Source: G963663365 sp963663365 (GTDB lineage Bacteria; Hinthialibacterota; Hinthialibacteria; Hinthialibacterales; G963663365). From it: a DNA stretch of 64,000 bases. Positions 37,395 to 44,269 of this stretch are shown piece after piece. The DNA lies in contig CAXXIH010000008.1 of NCBI GenBank assembly GCA_963663365.2, positions 1,674,001-1,738,000 of the forward strand. Reading direction: 5' to 3'. A program made the position numbers and the translations under genes. The first letter of the stretch is position 1. Each line of letters starts with the position of its first letter. The notes under the pieces are model-generated. The model did not search any database, had not been told where the DNA came from, and was given only the letters and a program-made list of their open reading frames with translations.

Positions 37395-38246
37395 ATGATG
37401 GGCGCCAAAATCAATAACAACGAAGATCCGCGCGGGGAACCATTGGTATCAATCGTAATCCCTATTTTCAACGAAGAAGAAAATATCCCTGAACTTATAA
37501 AGGAAATTCATGAATCACTGGCAAATGCCTCTTGGGAATGGGAATTAATTCTGGTTGATGACGGAAGCACCGATAGCAGCGCAAAGACAATCCGATCCTT
37601 ATCTAAAACATATCCCCGCATGTCAGCCGTCCTGCAAAACATCAATGCTGGTCAATCGGCCGCTTTCCGAAAAGGCTTTGAGGTGGCCCGAGGCGAATTT
37701 GTAGTAACAATGGACGGCGACCTTCAGAACGATCCGGCCGACATCCCCCATCTGGCAGCGATGACCGGAGCCTCAACGGCGGTTTGCGGCATTCGGGCCA
37801 ACCGTCACGATACCTGGCTTCGGCGTGTGTCTTCCCGGATCGCTAACTCCATTCGCGGCATGGTGCTGCACGATGGAATTATCGATACGGGATGCTCGAT
37901 GAAGGTTATGCCCAGGGACGCTTTACTGCGTATTCCCTATTTTAAAGGCTGTCACCGCTTCTACCCGGCACTCCTGCAACAACAAGGCGTATCTATCAAA
38001 CAATCGCCGGTTAATCATCGTGCCCGTAAGCACGGAACGTCAAAGTATGGTGTCGGCAACCGCGCCTTTGTGGGATTCATCGATATGCTTGGCGTGGCTT
38101 GGCTACAAAAACGAACGAAGACTGTAGTGGCACTTTCTCCGAAATCAGCGGCAATTGCATCCAAAGTCGAAGGCCCAATCGGAGAGGAACATACGGGCAA
38201 GCTCTTTCCAGATGAATCCGAACCTGAGGCCTATGTAGCGCGATAG
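37395..38246 (+). CDS. Family 2 glycosyltransferase, DPM1-like
   Basis: A 283-residue GT2 of the dolichyl/undecaprenyl-phosphate hexose synthase type. SIVIPIFNEEENIPELIKEI opens the GT-A fold, VDDGSTDSS binds the nucleotide, and MDGDLQNDP is the metal-binding DxD region. SCRIANSIRG-like and DTGCSMKV segments follow, as in ArnC/DPM1 relatives. Unlike many bacterial members it lacks C-terminal membrane helices, so it is probably peripheral. It would transfer a sugar from a nucleotide donor to polyprenyl phosphate. The next gene makes hexose-1-phosphates, a plausible supply of donor sugar. Confidence 0.88.
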   Translation: MMGAKINNNEDPRGEPLVSIVIPIFNEEENIPELIKEIHESLANASWEWELILVDDGSTDSSAKTIRSLSKTYPRMSAVLQNINAGQSAAFRKGFEVARGEFVVTMDGDLQNDPADIPHLAAMTGASTAVCGIRANRHDTWLRRVSSRIANSIRGMVLHDGIIDTGCSMKVMPRDALLRIPYFKGCHRFYPALLQQQGVSIKQSPVNHRARKHGTSKYGVGNRAFVGFIDMLGVAWLQKRTKTVVALSPKSAAIASKVEGPIGEEHTGKLFPDESEPEAYVAR

Positions 38247-38395
38247 TCAATTCAATCGATGTAACTTATACCTCTGTCAGCATTGTTCCGGTTTGAACTT
38301 TCTGGTGGAATTGGGCACTCTTTAGGAGGCAATTGGCTGTAAATCGCAATAGATGAGGCCATTCGCTTCATATTTGTTTAAGGATGGTGTGTCCG

Positions 38396-39760
38396 ATGAG
38401 TAGCCCCGATCAACCGCTGGCTTGCTTTAAGGCCTATGACATTCGCGGAAAGGTTCCCAGTGAACTCAATGAGGAGATGGCTGTTGAAATTGGCAAGGCC
38501 TATGTCGCTGAAATCCAGCCTCAGGGACCTGTGGCTGTCGGGCGGGATATACGCGCCACGAGCGAGGCCCTGGCCTCATGCCTGGCGAATGGGATTACGC
38601 AAGCGGGCGTGGATGTAGTGGATATTGGTTTATGCGGGACAGAGATGATCTATTTCGCGGCTTCACGTCCCGGCATGGGCGGCGGAGTCATGGTCACCGC
38701 CAGCCATAACCCTATTGAATACAACGGGATGAAGCCGGTCCGGGCCGAATCCCGGCCTATTGGCACCAATTCGGGCCTTATGGCAATCGAAAGGCGGGTA
38801 CGGCAAAAAGATTTTGCCGATGCTGCCACCCCGGGGAAGATTACACAGCGCGATGTAATGGACGAATATGTGCAATGCCTTCTGGGTTTTGTGGACGTCA
38901 ACGCACTGAAACCGCTCAAGATTGTTGTCAATGCAGGTAACGGGTGCGCCGGTCCTGCGGTCGATGCCTTAGCCAAACACCTGCCATTTGAACTGATCCG
39001 TGTGCATCACAATCCGGATGGCACTTTCCCAAACGGTATTCCGAATCCACTCCTTCCGGAGAACCGGCCAGCCACGGCCGATGTTGTTGTCCGTGAAAAG
39101 GCGGATTTAGGCGTGGCCTGGGATGGCGATTTTGACCGCTGTTTCTTGTTCGATGAGCACGGTGGTTTTATTGAAGGCTATTATATTGTCGGGCTCTTGG
39201 CCGAACGTATGATTCGGATGCAACCGGGCGCCGCGATTGTCCACGATCCACGTATGGTCTGGAGCACAATTGATATTGTCGAAGGATTGGGCGGACGCGC
39301 GATCCAAAGCAAAACAGGCCACTCATTCATGAAGGCCAAAATGCGTGAAGAGGACGCCGCCTATGGTGGCGAAATGTCGGCCCATCATTATTTCAGAGAC
39401 TTTTCATTCAGCGACTCAGGCATGATCCCTTGGCTGTTGATCGCTTCGGCGATGTCCGAATCGGGCAAAACACTTCATCAATTGGTGAATGAACGCCAAG
39501 CGAAGTTCCCATGCAGCGGAGAAATCAACCGCCGGGTGTCGGATCCCGATGCACTGATTGCGGCGATCCAAGAGAAATACGCTCCCGAGAATCCGGAAAT
39601 CGATACAACCGATGGGATCAGCCTGAATTTCCCCGAATGGCGCTTCAACTTACGTAAGTCGAACACTGAACCCATCTTACGTTTGAATGTAGAGTCGCGC
39701 GGGGACGCTGATTTGGTAAAATCTAAGACCGATGAGATCTTAGCCATACTCGATTCCTAG
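38396..39760 (+). CDS. Phosphomannomutase/phosphoglucomutase
   Basis: A 454-residue alpha-D-phosphohexomutase (ManB/CpsG/AlgC group) that interconverts hexose-6- and hexose-1-phosphate for nucleotide-sugar synthesis. Its motifs in order are CFKAYDIRGKVP at the N-terminus, the phosphoserine loop TASHNPIEYNGMK (Ser103), the metal loop DGDFDRC, the sugar-binding loop GGEMSAHHYFRD (GEMSAHH indicates mannose/glucose preference) and the phosphate-binding loop LRKSNTEPILRLNVE. I chose ATG 38396, which starts just before the family's usual N-terminus and has AAGGA upstream; an ATG four codons earlier is possible. Confidence 0.93.
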   Translation: MSSPDQPLACFKAYDIRGKVPSELNEEMAVEIGKAYVAEIQPQGPVAVGRDIRATSEALASCLANGITQAGVDVVDIGLCGTEMIYFAASRPGMGGGVMVTASHNPIEYNGMKPVRAESRPIGTNSGLMAIERRVRQKDFADAATPGKITQRDVMDEYVQCLLGFVDVNALKPLKIVVNAGNGCAGPAVDALAKHLPFELIRVHHNPDGTFPNGIPNPLLPENRPATADVVVREKADLGVAWDGDFDRCFLFDEHGGFIEGYYIVGLLAERMIRMQPGAAIVHDPRMVWSTIDIVEGLGGRAIQSKTGHSFMKAKMREEDAAYGGEMSAHHYFRDFSFSDSGMIPWLLIASAMSESGKTLHQLVNERQAKFPCSGEINRRVSDPDALIAAIQEKYAPENPEIDTTDGISLNFPEWRFNLRKSNTEPILRLNVESRGDADLVKSKTDEILAILDS

Positions 39761-39813
39761 CCGGTTAGGACTTGCCTGTAAGGCTCCCATCTGGCACCCT
39801 CTATCGTCCTTAT

Positions 39814-39887
39814 GCGGGAGTAGCTCAGTTGGCTAGAGCATCAGCCTTCCAAGCTGAGGGTCGCGGGTTCGAACCCCGTCTCCCGCT
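39814..39887 (+). tRNA. tRNA-Gly (anticodon TCC)
   Basis: A complete cloverleaf. The acceptor GCGGGAG pairs with CTCCCGC, the D arm is GCTC/GAGC, the anticodon stem TCAGC/GCTGA carries loop CTTCCAA (anticodon TCC, reading GGA), and the T arm is GCGGG/CCCGT around TTCGAAC. The discriminator is T, and CCA is not encoded. The 3' half is overlapped, antisense, by the end of the integrase gene, so it is the insertion target of the element to the right and stays intact. Confidence 0.96.
39841..39887. other. Left attachment site (att core) within tRNA-Gly
   Basis: The integrase reading frame ends inside the tRNA gene, and its last residues (ETGFEPATLSLEG) are the antisense translation of the T arm and anticodon arm. 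Tyrosine integrases commonly use the tRNA 3' half as the attachment core. A second copy of this segment would mark the other end. I found none up to 64000, so the element is at least 24 kb and extends beyond the window, or its right end has decayed. Confidence 0.65.
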
Positions 39888-41214
39888 CTTTTCGCACATT
39901 TTTGCCACACCCTGCCACAAACTGTCTGCCAACGCCTAAGACACTCACTTTATCGGACTTACGGTTGTCTTTCTCAGGATACATTTGTGCTTCTGAGCGC
40001 CACCCTTTGCCATCAAATGCCGCCTGAGTGCCGACGCTAGTGCCGACATCTTTCAATCCATCCGTACCCGTCGCTGCTACTTTCTGCCTTTGTGTGTCCG
40101 TTATAGGGCCTTCCAGCAAGGGCAGCTGCCTAAGTGCTGCCACTTTGTCAATCACTTCAACATGGCTGTACCGGTTCAACGTCAGTGAGGCGTCCTGATG
40201 GCGTGCCAAGGTTTGCGCAGTTTTAGGATTCACACCGGATTTTATCAGCCGGGTGATAAAGGTATGCCGCAAAGCGTGAAAGTCAGCAAAACCATTATGC
40301 GTTTCATACGGAATCCCGGCTGCCTCTAAGTCCTGGCGCAATGCTTGCACAAACTTCTTAGGGACATCAAATGCCATATCACCGTCATTTATATCTTTCA
40401 GATAATCGCGCAGGAGTGGAACAAGTTCAGACGGTAAGGGTTGAATATCTTCGCGCCGGTGTTTTGAGAAGGCCGCCTGCACGATAACGGCCGGTTGAGT
40501 TTCATCAAGTATGAAAGAGCGTTTCTTGAGTGTCCTAATTTCATTTGCACGAAGCCCGGAAAGCACAGCCAAACGATAAATAAGCGCACGTTCAATACCA
40601 GAACATCCCAGCAAAGCGGGACCATTTTCTGCCGCCCGAATCAGCTGTCGTACTTCGTCATCGGTCAAAGCACGCCGGTCATGTCTACGATCTGTGCGAG
40701 TGTTGAAACCTTTTACGCTATCGATGGGATTTTCGGAGATACGCCCGTCTGCCCGCGCCCATCCGCAGAACTGCTTCACGCTTGTTAATGTATCATTGAG
40801 CGTTTTTGCGGCCCGGCCTTTCTCGCGCAGTTTCGCCAATGCGTTTTGAATGGCGGAGGGCGTAATCTCATTCAATCGTTCAATACCGGCCAGCTCAAGT
40901 AACCTCTTTGCACGTCCTGAAGTCAGCTGGACCTGCTTGGCGGTGATGTCACGCGATTCTAAGTCCTGTATCCATTCGTCAAGATGCTCACCGATTGGCC
41001 TGCGGCCTTCAACAGCGTAGCGGTCGAGTTTCGTGTCGATGACACCACGCTTACGAAGCATTACATCTGCTTCAAGTTTACGGGCAAGGGCTTCGGTAGC
41101 ATCTCTATCCGAACACCCTTTCACCGTGCACCGTTTGCCGTTCTCGTCGAAATACTGAATGTACCAAGTCCCACCTTTATTTTTTTTGCCGCCGCGTTTG
41201 TAGAAGGTAGCCAT
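39841..41214 (-). CDS. int: Tyrosine integrase of the tRNA-Gly element
   Basis: A 457-residue site-specific recombinase. An N-terminal arm-binding domain (about 1-65) with KGGTWYIQYFDENGKR is followed by a SAM-like core-binding domain (about 75-165). The catalytic domain has Arg222 (SGLRANEIRTL), His313/Arg316 (FHALRHTFITRL), His339 (ARHQD) and the nucleophile Tyr349 (LNRYSHV). The last 13 or so residues come from antisense tRNA sequence, so the C-terminus was rewritten by integration. The ATG has AAAAGGTGA upstream. A short basic ORF ends 6 bp before it. It would catalyse integration and, with an AlpA-type factor, excision. Confidence 0.95.
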   Translation of the reverse strand: MATFYKRGGKKNKGGTWYIQYFDENGKRCTVKGCSDRDATEALARKLEADVMLRKRGVIDTKLDRYAVEGRRPIGEHLDEWIQDLESRDITAKQVQLTSGRAKRLLELAGIERLNEITPSAIQNALAKLREKGRAAKTLNDTLTSVKQFCGWARADGRISENPIDSVKGFNTRTDRRHDRRALTDDEVRQLIRAAENGPALLGCSGIERALIYRLAVLSGLRANEIRTLKKRSFILDETQPAVIVQAAFSKHRREDIQPLPSELVPLLRDYLKDINDGDMAFDVPKKFVQALRQDLEAAGIPYETHNGFADFHALRHTFITRLIKSGVNPKTAQTLARHQDASLTLNRYSHVEVIDKVAALRQLPLLEGPITDTQRQKVAATGTDGLKDVGTSVGTQAAFDGKGWRSEAQMYPEKDNRKSDKVSVLGVGRQFVAGCGKNVRKERETGFEPATLSLEG

Positions 41215-41220
41215 GATGAT

Positions 41221-41364
41221 TCACCTTTTGGCTTTCTTTTTCCGATATTTCTTTTCGAGTACGGCCAGTCCTTTGAATAGTGCCTGGCGCAGAACGCAGG
41301 ATTTTTTGATTATTCCTGGCACCTCTGCGCTTTGATTCTGAGGACGAATAAAAGCGTTTCTCAT
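41221..41364 (-). CDS. Small basic protein upstream of integrase
   Basis: A 47-codon frame ending 6 bp before the integrase start, same strand. The predicted protein begins MRNAFIRPQNQSAEVPG and ends VLEKKYRKKKAKR; it is strongly basic, without cysteine pairs or a recognised domain. GGAGG lies about 11 bp before the ATG, a little far. The tight spacing to int and the basic charge fit a small DNA-binding accessory protein or leader, which is inference. It may also be chance. Confidence 0.4.
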   Translation of the reverse strand: MRNAFIRPQNQSAEVPGIIKKSCVLRQALFKGLAVLEKKYRKKKAKR

Positions 41365-41452
41365 ATCGAATATATCCTCCACAGAATTGATCAAATTGCC
41401 GGTCTGTACAATGAACGGCTCTTCGGCACTCTTTCAACATTCCAAACGTTGT

Positions 41453-41659
41453 GGGACAAGTATTTCATAATTCTTGCACAAAAATGGGACAAGATATGTC
41501 GTTCAATGCAGACTTTGTCCCAAACGGCTGTCCCGCAGATATACCTAGTACAAACAACAAGTTCCATATTCTTGTCCCGTCGATGTCCCGCTGTCCTGAC
41601 CTTGTTGAGAAACATCATGTCCCATCGTCCCCACCCTTTAGGGTGGGACGAAAGGGACA
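41453..41659. repeat. Iteron-like array, candidate replication origin
   Basis: Eight exact copies of GGGACA or its complement TGTCCC lie in 207 bp: 41453, 41486, 41516, 41529, 41573, 41584, 41618 and 41654 (start positions). Near copies lie at 41592 and 41645. Three extend to GGGACAAG/CTTGTCCC. The array also holds a hairpin, CCCACCC-TTTA-GGGTGGG (41630-41647). It lies directly downstream of the RepA-like ATPase gene. Iterons beside a rep gene are the usual form of origins in plasmids and phage satellites. That this is the origin is inference; the repeat density is seen directly. Confidence 0.7.
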
Positions 41660-41691
41660 GTTCTGCCTCTGTGTTGAGGGAAGGCCCTAGA

Positions 41692-42903
41692 TCACACATC
41701 AAGCAACCCCTGCTGCTTAGCTCGGTTTATGTCGCGATGCACTGTCGAGTGCCCCACACCGACACGAGACGCAATTGCACGCACTGATAGTCCTTCTTCC
41801 TTTAATGCGACAACTTGGCGAAGCCTTCTTTCGTTTAATTCTTTCATAACCCATTCCAACTTGCCCGCTTTATTAGTAAAAAGCTGGGCCTCAAAAGGAT
41901 CAGCAATATCCCCGCAAAACGACCGTCCCTTAGTGATATGTACTTCAAAACGTGCACCTTCGTTTGGAGAGTAATCCTCGGGTCGTTTCAACCGAATCCC
42001 ACTATCCATCATGTCTTCACGGCGGCTTGTCCCACGCTGTTTACCGCTTTTCGATTCATGATGAACAAGAATAACGCTCACACCATTCCGGCGAAGTCGT
42101 TTTAACCATTCTTGAAACAAATCCCAATCGCTAGCGGAATTTTCCTCGATTCCACTGCAAAACGTTGAGAGATTATCGATTACCAGAAGAGAAATTTCGC
42201 AAAGATTGGATTCGATGTATGCTTGACCTTCGCGGGTTGCCAAATTTGGAACAGCATCCAAGTAGAGGTCAGGAGTAATAATTCTCAGAAAAGAAGGATC
42301 AAAGTCTTTATTTTTAGGATTTGAGTTATGAATGGCCTTGAATCTTTGCTGCAATTCGGCTCCACTCATCTCTGCGTCCGCATAAAGAACAGGTTGGGGG
42401 ATTTGGGCGTTGTAGCGCAGGAATTTGCTACCCGCTGCGACTGCATAAGCTAGAAACATAGCAAAATAAGTTTTCCCTACACCGCGCCAGGCATGAAGCA
42501 ATAGACAGCCTTGGCTCGGGAGGATTGGTTCCACAATCATTGATCGTGGTTTGAATACATGATCCAAGAAACTATCGAATCCTATTGCAGGGCAAGGATG
42601 CACGGTTTTGATAATGTCATAAGGGTCAAGCAAAAGGTTCTTATCAATATCGCATTCATTGATTGAGTGCCACTCTATAATGCGAGCTGCAAGCATTTTC
42701 GCAACATCAGGGATCAATACCCCGCTACGTAATTCCGACACGGCTACATCCTCGAGCTCGATACGAAGGTCCTTGCGAATTTGATGTATTCTTCGAGCCT
42801 TTTGCGTAGTTGGGAGAACACCTGGATTTTTAATCTCGCCCATCTTTGCGGCCTTCACCTCGGTAGCCAATTGAGGCGACTTATCACAGCAGGCTGTTGA
42901 CAT
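41692..42903 (-). CDS. RepA-like hexameric helicase/AAA ATPase with C-terminal HTH
   Basis: A 403-residue RecA-fold ATPase of the RepA/AAA_25 type. Walker A is WRGVGKTYF (Lys144). An acidic YADAEMSGAEL segment and Walker B (SLLVIDNLSTF) are followed by ILVHHESKSGKQRGTSRRED, as in plasmid RepA and phage-satellite helicases. The last 50 residues form a helix-turn-helix (VVALKEEGLSVRAIASRVGV, then STVHRDINRAK) that could bind DNA. The array of GGGACA motifs starts 33 bp past its stop codon, so recognition of that array by the HTH is a natural hypothesis. The upstream same-strand gene encodes an AlpA-like regulator. Replication of the excised element is the likely role. Confidence 0.85.
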   Translation of the reverse strand: MSTACCDKSPQLATEVKAAKMGEIKNPGVLPTTQKARRIHQIRKDLRIELEDVAVSELRSGVLIPDVAKMLAARIIEWHSINECDIDKNLLLDPYDIIKTVHPCPAIGFDSFLDHVFKPRSMIVEPILPSQGCLLLHAWRGVGKTYFAMFLAYAVAAGSKFLRYNAQIPQPVLYADAEMSGAELQQRFKAIHNSNPKNKDFDPSFLRIITPDLYLDAVPNLATREGQAYIESNLCEISLLVIDNLSTFCSGIEENSASDWDLFQEWLKRLRRNGVSVILVHHESKSGKQRGTSRREDMMDSGIRLKRPEDYSPNEGARFEVHITKGRSFCGDIADPFEAQLFTNKAGKLEWVMKELNERRLRQVVALKEEGLSVRAIASRVGVGHSTVHRDINRAKQQGLLDV

Positions 42904-42917
42904 TGGCAGTGCCTATG

Positions 42918-43124
42918 TTAATTATTGCGTTCGTCAACAAAACCTTGCTCAATCCAACTCTGAACGGTCGATAGTCGCCACCGAATAACGCGACCCTTGC
43001 GCAGATCGGGCGCAGGGAATTGATTTGACGAAATCCAGCGCCATAACGTGCGAACACCTATCCCCAACAGATCTGCAATAGCTTTTGCATCGAGCATTTG
43101 GTTTTCCACTTTCACCTTTTCCAT
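42918..43124 (-). CDS. AlpA/excisionase-like HTH protein
   Basis: A 68-residue MerR-type winged-helix protein: MLDAKAIADLLGIGVRTLWR, then WISSNQFPAPDLRKGRVIRW, then LSTVQSWIEQ. This is the AlpA/HTH_17 layout found in excisionases and in regulators of prophages and satellites. The ATG at 43124 has AGGAGGT 6 bp upstream, better than the upstream frame start. It lies 14 bp before the RepA-like gene and 29 bp after the RHH gene in one leftward unit. It may aid excision with the integrase or activate the rep region. Confidence 0.88.
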   Translation of the reverse strand: MEKVKVENQMLDAKAIADLLGIGVRTLWRWISSNQFPAPDLRKGRVIRWRLSTVQSWIEQGFVDERNN

Positions 43125-43153
43125 TTTTGACCTCCTGCTAATGTATAGTTGTA

Positions 43154-43606
43154 TCAAAGTTCTTCTTTGACTGCCTTAAAGAATGAATTCACTCCATCAA
43201 CCCAACCACTGACAAAACTGCCGCGCTGGAAGTCTGGATCGGCCTCTTCGTAATTCCTGTAATATTCATCCAAGATAGCGCCAAATTTATCGAAAAAAGT
43301 ATCTTCGTTGATTTTGCCTAAACCTCTCTCTAAAAAGATGAAATCGGAGTATTCCAAATTTTCAGCATCTTCAAGCCCTGACTTGTAACCCTCATCATAA
43401 TAATTGCGCAGGAGTTGATCTCGCTCATCCCGGAGACGCTGAATAATGGCTTTTTTATCTCCGATGGTTGAAGCGATGCGTTTGTACTTCTCGATTTCCT
43501 TCTGCAATGCAGACCGACAAATTTTGGAAAGATTCTCTCTGTTTTTGAGAGCCTCGATTTCCGCTGCAAGTTCATCAGGGATAGTTATGGTAAGGCGCTT
43601 CGTCAT
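43154..43606 (-). CDS. Ribbon-helix-helix DNA-binding protein
   Basis: About 150 residues. The N-terminus (MTKRLTITIPDELAAEIEAL) is a CopG/Arc-type ribbon-helix-helix, followed by a charged helical stretch and an acidic C-terminal region (LEDAENLEYSDFIFLERGLG; EEADPDFQRGSFVSGWVDGV) of no known family. The start ATG has GGAGCAGG upstream; a longer frame start lies in the repeat-bearing promoter region. It is the first gene of the leftward AlpA-RepA unit. Direct repeats at 43657-43703 lie just upstream and could be its operator. It is probably an autoregulator of the element. Confidence 0.75.
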   Translation of the reverse strand: MTKRLTITIPDELAAEIEALKNRENLSKICRSALQKEIEKYKRIASTIGDKKAIIQRLRDERDQLLRNYYDEGYKSGLEDAENLEYSDFIFLERGLGKINEDTFFDKFGAILDEYYRNYEEADPDFQRGSFVSGWVDGVNSFFKAVKEEL

Positions 43607-43656
43607 ATCCTGCTCCAATGTTGATGGAAGTTTATGTGTGCTGTATTTATGACCAT

Positions 43657-43703
43657 GACACAGCGTTATGATAAAGACACAGCATATCGGTGTCAAGACA
43701 GCA
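43657..43703. promoter_or_regulatory. Direct repeats upstream of the RHH gene
   Basis: GACACAGC occurs at 43657-43664 and again at 43676-43683, and GACAGC at 43697-43702, giving spacings of 19 and 21 bp (two helical turns). They lie 50-95 bp before the start of the RHH gene. Same-face direct repeats suit a ribbon-helix-helix repressor. No protein-DNA evidence is available from sequence, so the operator role is inference. Confidence 0.4.
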
Positions 43704-44269
43704 CGTGGCAGCCTCAATGCGTCTACATCATGTAATGATGTAACTATCTCCTATGACTTCATTTAAGTGTTAAGTCAAAACTCAACCGACCTGCTACATG
43801 TTGCCTTTGAGCAACGATTCTAAAGCGACAAATTGAGATGTTGAGCGGTAGGAGCCAATGGCCAGGCTCATGTGTAAGGCAAGTTAGGCCGTCTCCAGAG
43901 CGATTCCGTTATGATGGTCTGGCTGCCAAGAAGGCAGTCGTGGATAGGGGCCGGTGGCTACCACTGGGAGTCCCCCAAACGGCGCACCAGTGGCTTTGTA
44001 GGCGGGAGTAACGTGCCCAAACACCCCGGTTTACACCCCATTGGATATCTGATAGTTTTGACAACACTCGTTAACTGAAAGGGCTTTTCCGGGAAGGTCC
44101 GTATTTTCAGTTCGGAAGCACCCTAACCCCCCATATTGGGACCAAGGAGGGCGGTGGTGGCACTGTTGACAGTATCCGTGCGGGAAATCCAGACACTCCC
44201 CATTCGATCTATTTCACAAAGTACCGTTTCACATAGACGATCTTCGCACACGCATTGGAGGAAGAGGTT
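43704..44269. other. 565-bp non-coding region with strong stems before hsdM
   Basis: No supported ORF lies between the divergent RHH and hsdM genes. Several local inverted repeats stand out. CCACTGG/CCAGTGG lie near 43955-43995. A perfect 8-bp AACTGAAA (44073-44080)/TTTCAGTT (44105-44112) pair encloses a GC-rich loop. CTGCC/GGCAG lie near 43921-43938. The segment 43900-44130 is GC-richer than the flanking DNA, and its multiple stems resemble a structured RNA, but I cannot match it to a known family. It also must hold the promoter of the restriction operon. Confidence 0.45.

Noticed and set aside
43704..44269. Retron or group II intron
   Set aside because: Stems are present but no reverse transcriptase gene is nearby and no domain V-like hairpin could be recognised.
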